From positions 1-64,000 of the forward strand of contig CALXOJ010000008.1 of assembly GCA_944390005.1 (NCBI GenBank): a stretch of DNA of 64,000 nucleotides, written 5' to 3'. Both the position numbers and the translations under genes were made by a program. Below are positions 1 to 8,584 of this stretch, piece after piece (position 1 is the first letter of the stretch; every line of letters starts with the position of its first letter). The stretch comes from an uncultured Spirochaetota bacterium (GTDB taxonomy: Bacteria > Spirochaetota > Spirochaetia > JAFGXN01). A model generated the notes under the pieces. That model was not told where the DNA came from and searched no databases. It was given only the letters and a program-made list of their open reading frames with translations.

Positions 1-120
1 TCACCAGGAACTTCTTCACCAGGAACTTCTTCACCAGGAACTTCTTCACCAGGAACTTCTTCACCAGGAACTTCTTCGCCCGGAACTTCTTCACCAGGAA
101 TTTCTTTGCCCGGAACTTCC
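1..120 (-). repeat. 15-bp coding minisatellite (EVPGE units)
   Basis: Eight tandem 15-base units fill this stretch and continue beyond the edge. The first five (1-75) are identical and units 6-8 carry a few substitutions. Each unit is five codons, so changes in copy number keep the reading frame and only alter protein length. Confidence 0.95.
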
Positions 121-245
121 TCACTGCCGGAGCTTCCGCCGATTTCAATCGCACCGAACCCCTCGCCGATACTTTTCCAATCGGGGCAAGCACTCAGCAT
201 TGCGATAGAAAAAAACGCAAAAAACAACAGCCTTAAACGGTTCAT
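1..245 (-). CDS. Repeat-bearing lipoprotein, partial (3' end off window)
   Basis: Not in a named family I recognise. The protein opens with a lipoprotein signal peptide ending in the lipobox LSAC (Cys about residue 20). It then has about 20 unique residues and a run of the pentapeptide EVPGE that continues past the left edge. The Cys predicts a lipidated protein, and the acidic proline/glycine repeat looks like a stalk or spacer. The start at 245 is chosen because it gives a clean signal peptide. A promoter (TTGACA, 18 bases, TATAAT) ends 7 bases before it, so the message may be leaderless. It follows pstS in the same direction but has its own promoter. C-terminal function cannot be judged. 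Confidence 0.8.
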   Translation of the reverse strand, partial: MNRLRLLFFAFFSIAMLSACPDWKSIGEGFGAIEIGGSSGSEEVPGKEIPGEEVPGEEVPGEEVPGEEVPGEEVPGEEVPG

Positions 246-252
246 ATGTTTA

Positions 253-282
253 ATTATAACCGCCGTTAAGGAAAACTGTCAA
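253..282 (-). promoter_or_regulatory. Promoter of the repeat lipoprotein, probably leaderless
   Basis: On the minus strand TTGACA (282-277) and TATAAT (258-253) are 18 bases apart. The ATG follows 7 bases after the -10 box, where transcription would be expected to begin. No Shine-Dalgarno sequence is present. Confidence 0.65.
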
Positions 283-289
283 TAATTTT

Positions 290-1288
290 TCAGCGGTCGG
301 AAGGAACAGAAAAAGCGGTCAGAATTTCCGTTTTCAAGGAGTCTGGAAGCGGCACATACTTCAAATAAAGCGCAGCGGTATCTCCTTTTTCAAATCCGTA
401 ACGGAAAAACTCCATGACGCGTGCCTGCACTTCCGGTTCGTTTTTGCGAATCAGGACAAACGAGGCGGCGGCTATCGGCCAAGCGTCCGCTGCCGGACTG
501 TCAGTCAAAGAGACCGCGTAAGCCGCATTTTTGTGCCAATCGACTGCGGCAACGGCAGCCGCAAAGGTTTGCGGGGTCGGAGAAACAACCTTTCCGGCTG
601 AATTGATCAGCGCCGTATAATTTAGTTTTGACTGTTCGGCATAAGTATACTCGGTAAAACCGACAGAGTTGCGCGTCTGCCGAACCATGTTGGCAACTCC
701 GTCGTTGCCTTTGGCGCCGATTCCGGTTTTCCAGTTGACAGATTTCCCGCTGCCGACGGCGGCCTTCCATTCCGGGGAAACCTTGCTTAAATATTCGGTG
801 AAAACAGCCGTTGTCCCGGAGCTGTCGGAGCGGCGGATAACGGTAATTTTCTCGTCAGGCAGCTTTAAATCGGGGTTGAGGGCGGCGATTTCGGGATCAT
901 TCCATCGCGTCACTTCTCCCAAAAAGATGGCAGCGAGCGTTTCTCCGTTCAGAACCAGATTGTTGTGGCGGTTGCCGTCAATGTTGACGACCACAACAAT
1001 ACCGCCGGTAATCGCGGGAAACTGCATCAAACCCGCTTGATCCAAATCGGCTTGCGAAAGAGGATCATCGCTGGCACCGAAGTCAACGGTACCGGCAGTA
1101 ATCTGTTTAACACCGCCGCCGCTGCCGATGGATTGATAATTGACGCGAACACCGCTCTCTTTTTCAAACGAATACGCCCACCCCGAGTAAACAGGATAGG
1201 GAAATGAGGCGCCCGCACCGTTGAGTGTCTCAGCGGCAAATGCCGGAGCCGTCAAAGCAATGACAAGTACCGTTAAAATCTTCTTCAT
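290..1288 (-). CDS. pstS: Phosphate ABC transporter substrate-binding protein PstS
   Basis: Periplasmic phosphate-binding protein that feeds PstCAB. The 332-residue product has a signal peptide (residues 1-18, cut after AFA) and no lipobox Cys. It then shows the PstS opening GAGASFPYPVY, the phosphate-loop motif QSIGSGGG and later RSDSSGTTAVFTEYL, all typical of the family. Length is normal. Its ATG overlaps the stop of phoR (ATGA), so it is translated last in the operon. In many bacteria pstS comes first and is the most strongly expressed, so the distal position is unusual. Extra internal expression cannot be judged from the sequence. Confidence 0.95.
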   Translation of the reverse strand: MKKILTVLVIALTAPAFAAETLNGAGASFPYPVYSGWAYSFEKESGVRVNYQSIGSGGGVKQITAGTVDFGASDDPLSQADLDQAGLMQFPAITGGIVVVVNIDGNRHNNLVLNGETLAAIFLGEVTRWNDPEIAALNPDLKLPDEKITVIRRSDSSGTTAVFTEYLSKVSPEWKAAVGSGKSVNWKTGIGAKGNDGVANMVRQTRNSVGFTEYTYAEQSKLNYTALINSAGKVVSPTPQTFAAAVAAVDWHKNAAYAVSLTDSPAADAWPIAAASFVLIRKNEPEVQARVMEFFRYGFEKGDTAALYLKYVPLPDSLKTEILTAFSVPSDR

Positions 1289-2979
1289 GTGATCTCCCTC
1301 TTTTTCTTCTCATGTAGAACGATGCGGAAGGTATTACCGCCCCGTTCGTTTTCAAAAACCGTCGCCTCCCCATCATAAAGACCGGCAATGTGTTTTACAA
1401 TGGAGAGTCCCAGTCCAAAGCCCGACTTCTGCCTCGATTTCGACACAGTGTAAAACCGTTCAAAAATCCGTTTTCGATCTTTTTCGGGAATGAGAGGTCC
1501 TCCATCGGCAACTTCGAGAATCAGCGCACCGTCCTGTTCTTCAATTTTCACATCGATTTCCTTTGCTGTCGAATACTTGACGGCATTGTTAATCAAATTG
1601 GAGAGAATCATTTCGGTATGAAACGCATCGATCAGAAACGCCCGCGTCGTCCGATTGTCATATCGAACAATTTTATCCGACGGACTCAGAACCGATTGTG
1701 CAATGACAGTCTCAATCGCAGTCGGTTCCTCAACACTTACACCGGTACTTTCCAGACGGTACAATTCGAGTGTTTGGTCAATAAAACGGTTTAAGCGGGC
1801 TGCAGAGCGATAGAGTTTTTCCAAAAATCGGCGCCGTGTCGATTCATCCATCTGCACATCGCCGAGAATGGTCTCAGCAGTCCCCATTATCACTGCCAAC
1901 GGAGTTTTCATTTCATGCGCTACATTGGCAGTCAGTTCGGTTTTAAACTCTTCGTATTCGGATTGAGCCGAAATATTGCGAAGGACAATCAATCGATTGT
2001 TTTCGATGCGCTTGGTATAAATTTCGTAGAGTAAATCTTTCAGCCTCAGACGAAAAGAATCGTTTTCATGGGCGCAAATTTCTTGAAAAAACGCAGCCGC
2101 TTCATAGTCGGAGGGATTCGCTTCAGGGGAAGTCCCCCGCTTCACAACATCGCCGAAAACCGAAACGGCGCGGCGGTTGCTTTCCAAAACAACGCCGTCT
2201 CCGCCGATTAAAACAACGCTTTCATCAATGTGATTGATGATGCTTTTTAAAAATCGAGCCTCTCGTTCGCGGCCGCGCTTCTCCTTTAAACGAATGCGAT
2301 TGATTCGATACATCAGCGACGCCGCTTCGTTTAATACCGGATCGGAAATTTTAGGCATCGTAAAACCGTCCGAACCGCGGGCAACGGCTCTGCGCACAGC
2401 CGCCAACCGCACCGCCGGCTTCACGGAAAGCCAGGCAATGATCAACGAAACAGCCGTCAGTATGACAAAAAAGACAGCTGCCAGCGTTGAGGCGTTGAGG
2501 CGGGCCCGCTGATAAGCCTCCGAGTAAAACCGGCCGTCGGTTTCGATCCGCAAAACGGCGCTTTTCCCGAGAATCGCGGCATAAACTGCCGAAAACGACG
2601 AACCGTTTTTTTTGACAGAATGATAATTTTCCCCTCTGAGGGCAAAGCGCAACTCTTCTCGGAATTTCTGTTCTGCATTCGAATTTTTTGAAGAGTCAAA
2701 TAAAACCCGTCCATTGAAGTCGATTAAGGTGACGCGCACGCCTTCCTTCTCATCCTGTCGGCGAAATTCATCAGCAGTCAAACCGACGGTTCCGGTTAAG
2801 AGAAATGAGGAAAAAGCGTCAGAGTCGGCAGCGAATTTCCAATACGTCTCCGTTAAACGGCGCGCCGCCGTTTCCGCCGCACGAACCTCCATCTTAAAAC
2901 CGGCAAAAACAAGCAAGCCCAAAATAACTGCAAACGGGATAAAAACCGTTAAAAACGCCCGATTAAAATACCTAATCAT
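1285..2979 (-). CDS. phoR: Phosphate-regulon sensor histidine kinase PhoR
   Basis: Membrane sensor kinase of 564 residues. One membrane helix lies at about 8-28 and a second at about 165-187, flanking an extracytoplasmic segment of about 135 residues. A PAS-like region (about 245-340) follows, then the phosphoacceptor motif NVAHEMKTPLA (His near 356) and the ATPase boxes NLINNAVKYS and GFGLGLSIVK. It overlaps phoB by 8 bases and pstS by 4, so the kinase is translationally coupled to regulator and transporter genes. The identification as PhoR rather than a generic kinase rests on this context. Confidence 0.92.
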   Translation of the reverse strand: MIRYFNRAFLTVFIPFAVILGLLVFAGFKMEVRAAETAARRLTETYWKFAADSDAFSSFLLTGTVGLTADEFRRQDEKEGVRVTLIDFNGRVLFDSSKNSNAEQKFREELRFALRGENYHSVKKNGSSFSAVYAAILGKSAVLRIETDGRFYSEAYQRARLNASTLAAVFFVILTAVSLIIAWLSVKPAVRLAAVRRAVARGSDGFTMPKISDPVLNEAASLMYRINRIRLKEKRGREREARFLKSIINHIDESVVLIGGDGVVLESNRRAVSVFGDVVKRGTSPEANPSDYEAAAFFQEICAHENDSFRLRLKDLLYEIYTKRIENNRLIVLRNISAQSEYEEFKTELTANVAHEMKTPLAVIMGTAETILGDVQMDESTRRRFLEKLYRSAARLNRFIDQTLELYRLESTGVSVEEPTAIETVIAQSVLSPSDKIVRYDNRTTRAFLIDAFHTEMILSNLINNAVKYSTAKEIDVKIEEQDGALILEVADGGPLIPEKDRKRIFERFYTVSKSRQKSGFGLGLSIVKHIAGLYDGEATVFENERGGNTFRIVLHEKKKREIT

Positions 2980-3649
2980 CGATTCCGTACCCCGTTTTTG
3001 GCACCGACTTGATAATGCTTCCTGCCGCCCCTAATTTTTTTCTCAAAGTAGAAACGTGTGCGTCGATGGTTCGCGTCAAAAAGTCGCTGCTGTAGCCCCA
3101 CAACGAGTTTAAAAGCACCTCTCGCGGGTAAATTTTATGCGGATGAGTGACAAACAGTTTCAAAAGCTCGTATTCGCGATGAGTCAATGTCACCTCTTTG
3201 CCGTTAACAAAGACCTTTCGGATATTGTTATCGATTTTAATTGAGCCGTATTCGAAAACCGACCGTTCGCCGGTTTCGCCGCTGCTTCTCCGCAGCAGTG
3301 CGTTGAGTTTTGTGACCAGCATCTCCATCGAAAACGGCTTTGGCAGGTAATCATCGGCGCCTTTGTTAATGCCGGCAATAATCTCCGATTCGGCATTCAG
3401 CGCAGAGATGATGATAATCGGTAAAGCGGCAAACCGTTCCTGTCCGCGAAGAATCGTAAGGAAATCCAATCCTTTCAATCCCGGCAGCATCAAATCCAAC
3501 AAAAGCGCATCAAACGTCATACGCTCCAGCAAAATCAACGCATCGTTGGCGTTGGTCACGTGATGCGGTTCGAAAGCGGATTTATGCAAATGATAGGTTA
3601 TCAATTCGCCGATGTCCGGATCATCCTCGATCAGCAATATCCTCTTCAT
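2972..3649 (-). CDS. phoB: Phosphate-regulon response regulator PhoB
   Basis: OmpR/PhoB-type transcription factor of 225 residues. The receiver domain starts MKRILLIEDDPDIGE with the phosphorylated Asp in LLLDLMLPG, and a winged-helix DNA-binding domain follows (TLTHREYELLKLF, then SSDFLTRTIDAHVSTLRKKL). The start at 3649 is chosen over a longer upstream frame because receiver domains begin here. It overlaps the 3' end of phoU by 29 bases. Expected target: Pho-box-like repeats upstream of pstC. Confidence 0.93.
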   Translation of the reverse strand: MKRILLIEDDPDIGELITYHLHKSAFEPHHVTNANDALILLERMTFDALLLDLMLPGLKGLDFLTILRGQERFAALPIIIISALNAESEIIAGINKGADDYLPKPFSMEMLVTKLNALLRRSSGETGERSVFEYGSIKIDNNIRKVFVNGKEVTLTHREYELLKLFVTHPHKIYPREVLLNSLWGYSSDFLTRTIDAHVSTLRKKLGAAGSIIKSVPKTGYGIDD

Positions 3650-4298
3650 TGTCGATTTCCTTATTGTCGAATTTTCCCGAAACAGTAAACAGTACCGCTT
3701 CGGCAATGTGTTTGGCGTGATCGGCCATCCGTTCAAGACGGCGAGCGGCATTCACCATGTGGACCCCTATGTTCAGATCGTATCCGGAGCCGCTGATTGT
3801 CTGAATAATATCTTTTACAGCGTCGTTTTTCAGCAGATCGATTTCAATATCGTTTTTGATGATTTCCATCGCCCGTTTACAATCCATCGCGTAATAAGCG
3901 GTAACAGCGTCGCTAACGGAATCGGCTACGCGCTCGGTTAAAAGCCGTAACGCATCGGAGCTGAAAAAGACAGGACTGGAGACTTTCAGCATACGGCGGC
4001 AGACGTGTTTGCAGTGATCGCCGATGCGTTCAAAGTCGGCAGAGGTCTTGATAGCTGAAAGGATGTAACGCATATCGCTGCCGCGCGGCCAATACAATGC
4101 AATGATTTTTCCGCACAGTTCGTCGCTTTTCAAACTATAATCATTGAGTTCTTCATCTTGAGAGATAACGATCTCAGCCGCTTTTTCGTTTTTGTTCAGC
4201 AGAGCCTCTTTCATCCCTGCTGTCATCTCACGGCAAACGGTGCAGATTCGTGCCGACAGCTGCTTCAATTCTTTATACTCGGGACTGTTATGATACAT
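3621..4298 (-). CDS. phoU: Phosphate-signalling protein PhoU
   Basis: Helical PhoU of 225 residues with two PhoU-type repeats. Family landmarks are SDELCGKIIALYWPRGSDMR and SADFERIGDHCKHVCRRM in the first repeat and NAARRLERMADHAKHIAEA in the second; the E/DxxxD metal-ligand pattern is present in both. PhoU links transporter activity to PhoR and prevents toxic phosphate uptake. It lies 11 bases after pstB and overlaps phoB. Confidence 0.93.
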   Translation of the reverse strand: MYHNSPEYKELKQLSARICTVCREMTAGMKEALLNKNEKAAEIVISQDEELNDYSLKSDELCGKIIALYWPRGSDMRYILSAIKTSADFERIGDHCKHVCRRMLKVSSPVFFSSDALRLLTERVADSVSDAVTAYYAMDCKRAMEIIKNDIEIDLLKNDAVKDIIQTISGSGYDLNIGVHMVNAARRLERMADHAKHIAEAVLFTVSGKFDNKEIDNEEDIADRG

Positions 4299-4309
4299 TC
4301 TGACTCCTT

Positions 4310-5080
4310 TTAACCGAATTGTCCGGTAATATACTCTTCGGTCATTTTCACCGACGGCGCTGTAAAAATTTTGTCGGTTTTATCGGTTTCAATCAACTCT
4401 CCCATGTACATAAACACGGTCCAATCTGAAATACGCGCGGCCTGCTGCATATTGTGAGTAACAATGATCATCGTCATCTGTCCGCGCAGCTCTCTCATTA
4501 AATCTTCTATTTTGGCTGTGGAAATGGGATCGAGAGCGCTGGTCGGCTCATCAAAGAGAACGACGTCCGGTTCGGGCGCCAATGTACGGGCAATTGAGAG
4601 ACGCTGCTGCTGTCCGCCGGAGAGCCCCATCGCCGGACCGTTGAGCCGCGTTTCCACCTCCTCCCACAGAGCCGCCTTTTTCAACGCCGCCTCAACGCGG
4701 TCGGCCAACTCCTGCTTGTTCTGGATTCCTTTCAAACGCAATCCGTAAGCGACATTGTCGAAAACGGACATCGGAAACGGCGTCGGTTTTTGAAACACCA
4801 TGCCGATTTGACCGCGCAATGCGGCCAAATCGGTTCCCTTCTCCAATATGTTTTTGCCTTTGAATAAAATACGTCCTTCGTAGCGGTTGCCTTTATACAA
4901 ATCGTGCATACGGTTAAAACAGCGCAAAAATGTAGTCTTTCCACAGCCGGAAGGACCGATCAATGCGGTAATTTTGTTTTTTTCGACATTCAAAGAGACA
5001 TCCTTCAGCGCCTGTTTGTTTCCGTAATAAAAATTCAAATGTTCGGACGCAAGATCCGACTCAAACGGTCCGTGCTTCAT
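4310..5080 (-). CDS. pstB: Phosphate ABC transporter ATPase PstB
   Basis: Cytoplasmic ATPase of the Pst importer, 256 residues. It has Walker [10 protein letters not shown] (about 37-45), the signature [16 protein letters not shown], Walker [14 protein letters not shown] and the switch His in [10 protein letters not shown]. The start at 5080 overlaps the pstA stop (ATGA) and has a CGGAGG ribosome site inside the end of pstA. A longer upstream frame is only the shadow of pstA. Confidence 0.96.
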   Translation of the reverse strand: MKHGPFESDLASEHLNFYYGNKQALKDVSLNVEKNKITALIGPSGCGKTTFLRCFNRMHDLYKGNRYEGRILFKGKNILEKGTDLAALRGQIGMVFQKPTPFPMSVFDNVAYGLRLKGIQNKQELADRVEAALKKAALWEEVETRLNGPAMGLSGGQQQRLSIARTLAPEPDVVLFDEPTSALDPISTAKIEDLMRELRGQMTMIIVTHNMQQAARISDWTVFMYMGELIETDKTDKIFTAPSVKMTEEYITGQFG

Positions 5081-5979
5081 GAAAACTTCCTCCGTTTCAT
5101 CATCCGCTTCAAAATCACATTCAGCAGCAGAATAAAAACCGTCATCACCAACGCCGAAGCCCACGCCGAAAGCACCCACTTTTCATAAGGCGAACCTGCA
5201 TATTGAAAGACAGTGACCGTCAGCGACGGCATCGGCGCACTCATATCCGCCGAAAGGTAGTTGTTATTAAATGAGGTGAACAATAACGGCGCCGTCTCTC
5301 CCGCGATGCGGGAAACAGCCAACGAAACGCCGGTAAAAACGGCGGAAAAGGCACTCTTAAGAACAACATCTTTGATCACTTTGTAATACGGCGCCCCCAA
5401 CGCAAAAGCGGCTTCCCTCATCGTCCACGGAATGAGCCGTAAAGCGTCTTCGGTCGTCCTCATAACCAGCGGAAGAATGATAATTGCCAACGCAATCGCT
5501 CCCGCCCAACCGTTAAAACCGCCGAACGGCTGAACCAAAAATGAATAAACAAAGGTACCGACAATAATGGTGGGAACGCTGACACTGACATCTGCCAAAC
5601 CGCTGACGATTTTTCCGAAACGGGAACGGTTGCCGTATTCTGCCAAGTAAACGCCTCCCAAAACGCCGACAGGAATGCCGATGAGCGAACCGACTCCGGT
5701 AAGAATCAGCTGACCGATAAACGCGTGACGCATACCGCCTTCGTTTTCGAGCCACGGCGGAGCGGCGTCATCGGTAAAGAGAGCCAAACTCATTCCCGCT
5801 AAACCGGTTTTAATAAGACTGTATAAAATCGAAAAAAGACAGGTAACCCCGACAAAAGCCGCCAAAAACGAGAGAAAGAACATCAAACGGCCTTTAATTT
5901 TTCTGCGCATTCGGTAATTGTTCTTTCCGGCAAAACCGGAGAAGAGCTCCTTGATTTTTTCGTATAACCGACCGTTCAT
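5077..5979 (-). CDS. pstA: Phosphate ABC transporter permease PstA
   Basis: Inner-membrane permease of 300 residues with about six hydrophobic segments. The binding-protein-dependent permease signature is visible ([21 protein letters not shown]), as is the PstA-typical GGVYLAEYG. The start at 5979 lies 1 base after the pstC stop; extending upstream would run into pstC. It forms the channel with PstC. Confidence 0.95.
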   Translation of the reverse strand: MNGRLYEKIKELFSGFAGKNNYRMRRKIKGRLMFFLSFLAAFVGVTCLFSILYSLIKTGLAGMSLALFTDDAAPPWLENEGGMRHAFIGQLILTGVGSLIGIPVGVLGGVYLAEYGNRSRFGKIVSGLADVSVSVPTIIVGTFVYSFLVQPFGGFNGWAGAIALAIIILPLVMRTTEDALRLIPWTMREAAFALGAPYYKVIKDVVLKSAFSAVFTGVSLAVSRIAGETAPLLFTSFNNNYLSADMSAPMPSLTVTVFQYAGSPYEKWVLSAWASALVMTVFILLLNVILKRMMKRRKFS

Positions 5980-5980
5980 T

Positions 5981-6907
5981 TCACTTCTCCCTGAGAATGT
6001 AGAGTTTGGCGAGCGCCAGCGTTGAAAAGTTGAGAACGAAGAGCAGCAGCGCCAGCAAAAACAGCGATGACATCTGAAGTCCCGACGCTTCATTGAATTC
6101 GTTGACCAGAACGCTAGTCACCGTGACGTAGGGATCAAAAACCGAAGTGAGGGAAATGTTCATATTTCCGATGATGTAAGCGATTGCCATCGTTTCACCG
6201 AGCGCCCGCCCCGCCGCAATGACAACTCCGCCGTTAATCGACCGTCTGACATAAGGAAGCGAAACGTCGCGCACCACCTCCCATCGTTCGGCACTCAAAC
6301 CGTAACCGGCTTCCTTCAATTCTTTCGGAACGCACGCCAACGCCTCGCGGGCAACCCCGGTGATAAACGGCAGAACCATAATGCTCAGCGTCAGCCCCGC
6401 AGTGAAAAGTCCAATGCCGCCGGCATAATGAACCTGAAAAACCGATCCGATCAACGGCAGCTCTCCCAACGAAGTGGCCGCCGCCTTTTGAACGGTTTTT
6501 TCCAAAAACGGTGCAAAGACAAAAAGTCCCCACATTCCGTAAATGATACTGGGAACGGCAGCCAAAAGTTCGACAGCGGTCGAAAAAAAACCGCGCAAAA
6601 ACGAAGGACACAACTCTGTCAAAAAAACGGCGATCCCAATGCCCATGGGAGCGGCGATTCCGACAGCAATCACCGACGTTAAAATCGACCCCAAAAGCGG
6701 CCGAGCCGCACCGAACACCGATTCTCCATAGTTCCAATCCGCTGTAAAAATAAATCGAAAAAAACCGAACTCTTTCAACGCCGCGCGCGATTCCCACAGC
6801 AAACTGAAAAAAATACCGAGACAGATGAAAAGCACGGAAACAGCGGAAATCAGCGAAAGCGCGTAAAACAGATTGTCTTTGGTGATCTTTTTTTGAATCG
6901 ACGGCAC
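5981..6907 (-). CDS. pstC: Phosphate ABC transporter permease PstC
   Basis: Inner-membrane permease of 308 residues and the first gene of the operon. It has an N-terminal membrane segment (about 18-38) and the family motif VPSIIYGMWGLFVFAP. The EAA loop is ACVPKELKEAGYGLSAERWEV, followed by GRALGETMAIAYIIGN. Its upstream region holds a direct repeat resembling a Pho box. Confidence 0.95.
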   Translation of the reverse strand: MPSIQKKITKDNLFYALSLISAVSVLFICLGIFFSLLWESRAALKEFGFFRFIFTADWNYGESVFGAARPLLGSILTSVIAVGIAAPMGIGIAVFLTELCPSFLRGFFSTAVELLAAVPSIIYGMWGLFVFAPFLEKTVQKAAATSLGELPLIGSVFQVHYAGGIGLFTAGLTLSIMVLPFITGVAREALACVPKELKEAGYGLSAERWEVVRDVSLPYVRRSINGGVVIAAGRALGETMAIAYIIGNMNISLTSVFDPYVTVTSVLVNEFNEASGLQMSSLFLLALLLFVLNFSTLALAKLYILREK

Positions 6908-6961
6908 ATTCTTCTCCGCTTTCTTTATAATCCGAAAACACCGAAAAAGGCGTTATCGCAG

Positions 6962-6978
6962 CGTAAAATAAACGTAAA
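6962..6978 (-). promoter_or_regulatory. Candidate PhoB-binding direct repeat
   Basis: On the minus strand TTTACG occurs twice, 11 bases apart, in an AT-rich setting about 55 bases upstream of pstC. PhoB sites in other bacteria are 11-base direct repeats, so the period fits although the sequence is not the enteric consensus. A TATAAA-like -10 lies further downstream, with a longer gap than usual, which weakens the call. Confidence 0.4.
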
Positions 6979-6990
6979 TTGACGCCTATT

Positions 6991-7015
6991 AAAAAGGGCT
7001 TGCCGAAGCAAGCCC
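6991..7015 (-). terminator. Rho-independent terminator of the fucosidase-lipoprotein operon
   Basis: An 8-bp perfect stem (GGGCTTGC with GCAAGCCC) with a 4-base loop and five Ts on the minus strand. It lies about 20 bases after the stop of the last lipoprotein gene. Confidence 0.85.
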
Positions 7016-7034
7016 CCGCAGCGGTTTTTACCGA

Positions 7035-8567
7035 CTACTCCGCTTCGGATGACGAAACGGCAGAGGTAAGAACACGCGATTTGAAAAAAGCCAAATCTTT
7101 AACAGTCATAACGATATCGTTAAAATTGAAAGTCAATCCGGCGTAGTCACTGAATTTTTTAGCACCATTCCATTCAAATTCAAGCGGTTCAAAATCGATA
7201 AAACCCGTCATCAATCCGCTTTCGGCATCCTGATACACACCGGCATTCAACGGTATGCCGGCGGACACGGACACCGCAATCGTCCGATCATCTTCCCCGC
7301 CGTTCCATGCTCCAGTCTCTCCGTCGAAAATAAACGCTTTGCCGCCTTTATAAAATGAGAATCCATGCGGAGGCTCATTTCCTTCATACATAAAAAAATT
7401 CGGACTCCCCGACTCCCACTCCACGGTCAGGTGAACGGTATCCCAATCTTCACCACTCAGTTTATCCAGAACATTTGAAATCTTGCCGTCATCGCCGCCA
7501 ACCAACCCCGTACCGGGGGTAAAAACGAGGTTAGTCGTCACGGTCATTTTCCCATCCGTTGCAGAAGAAGCAAAATCCGCATCATACTCTTCCTGCGTCA
7601 TTTGCGAAAACGGCCAACCGATAACACGTTCAAAAACCAGCCTCTCTCCGCGAACGTCGGCAATAAATCGGGTAAGGATATTCTCCTGCGCAAAGTTTTC
7701 AGAGTAAGAAACCATCGACTCAACAAAGGCGGAACCTGTGCTGACCGTCACACCGAAAACGGTCATCGGAAAAAGTTTGTCGAGAGAGACCTCTTTCAGC
7801 GACATTTCACGAACCAAAGTGTCGCCGTTGAAGAGAACAATGCGCTCAGAGGTAACCAACAATCCCGCCGTTGTCCACTGCGAAGCCGCCGTTTCAATCG
7901 GAACGGTCACAGTTCCCACTTCGGGATCATACGACGTCAGGGAAAATGCCGCCGCACCGTCGCCGATTGTATAAATATTGACAGCAAAAAAACCGAAAGA
8001 AACCGCTGTCGGCAATGCCGCAGAGACGGAACCTCCTTTCGGAACGAAGCCGATCGAATTTTCTGTCAACGCTGCGCCGTCCGCAAACGTCCACTGCGTC
8101 GACGGCAAAGATTGAAGGGAAACCGCTTCAAACGACAGATCGTCAACCGCAACCGTTTTTGATTCCGGCCATTCAAGAGAAGAGTTGGGAACCGTATCGG
8201 TTTGCCGCGCCGTGACGCCGAAGTAAAAACCGGTGCCTTTTGCGGATGTGATGCGGACATTAGCCTGATGAATCCCCGACTTTGTCTGCGGAATGTTGGA
8301 AACGGTAACCGTCAGCTTATCTCCGTCGCCTGCCGCCTTGACGGAGAAGTACTCCGAAGCGCAAGTCACTGTCGCCTTTTTGGCGTTCACTACATTGATC
8401 TCAAACGACTGCGAGCGGGGCGAAGCGTATTCGACATCGCCGAAGTCATACAGATACGTTCCCGATTCGTAAGTTTTGCCGTCGGCAACCAACAGAATCG
8501 GCTCTTCTTCGCCGCAGGCAAACAGCAGCAGCGCGGCGGTCAATATTGTCATTAAACCTTTTTTCAT
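7035..8567 (-). CDS. Large lipoprotein, unknown function (beta-sandwich-like)
   Basis: No named family recognised. The 510-residue protein has a lipoprotein signal with lipobox LFAC (Cys 18). Residues about 35-115 look like an immunoglobulin-like beta domain (YDFGDVEYASPRSQSFEINV). Two further Gly/Thr/Trp-rich beta regions follow. The last region (PNFFMYEG, HGFSFYKGGKAFIFDG, ending VKDLAFFK) resembles the end of the neighbouring lipoprotein (PNFYVGDG, YGFEFSKDGQAAFLLNG, ending IEKITFYK), so the two are probably paralogous there. It is third and last in the operon headed by the fucosidase. Surface glycan binding is a reasonable guess from context only. Confidence 0.8.
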   Translation of the reverse strand: MKKGLMTILTAALLLFACGEEEPILLVADGKTYESGTYLYDFGDVEYASPRSQSFEINVVNAKKATVTCASEYFSVKAAGDGDKLTVTVSNIPQTKSGIHQANVRITSAKGTGFYFGVTARQTDTVPNSSLEWPESKTVAVDDLSFEAVSLQSLPSTQWTFADGAALTENSIGFVPKGGSVSAALPTAVSFGFFAVNIYTIGDGAAAFSLTSYDPEVGTVTVPIETAASQWTTAGLLVTSERIVLFNGDTLVREMSLKEVSLDKLFPMTVFGVTVSTGSAFVESMVSYSENFAQENILTRFIADVRGERLVFERVIGWPFSQMTQEEYDADFASSATDGKMTVTTNLVFTPGTGLVGGDDGKISNVLDKLSGEDWDTVHLTVEWESGSPNFFMYEGNEPPHGFSFYKGGKAFIFDGETGAWNGGEDDRTIAVSVSAGIPLNAGVYQDAESGLMTGFIDFEPLEFEWNGAKKFSDYAGLTFNFNDIVMTVKDLAFFKSRVLTSAVSSSEAE

Positions 8568-8584
8568 AAAACTCTCCTTATTGA

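Noticed and set aside
1-120. CRISPR-like array
   Set aside because: The 15-bp units are directly tandem with no spacers and encode a periodic protein.
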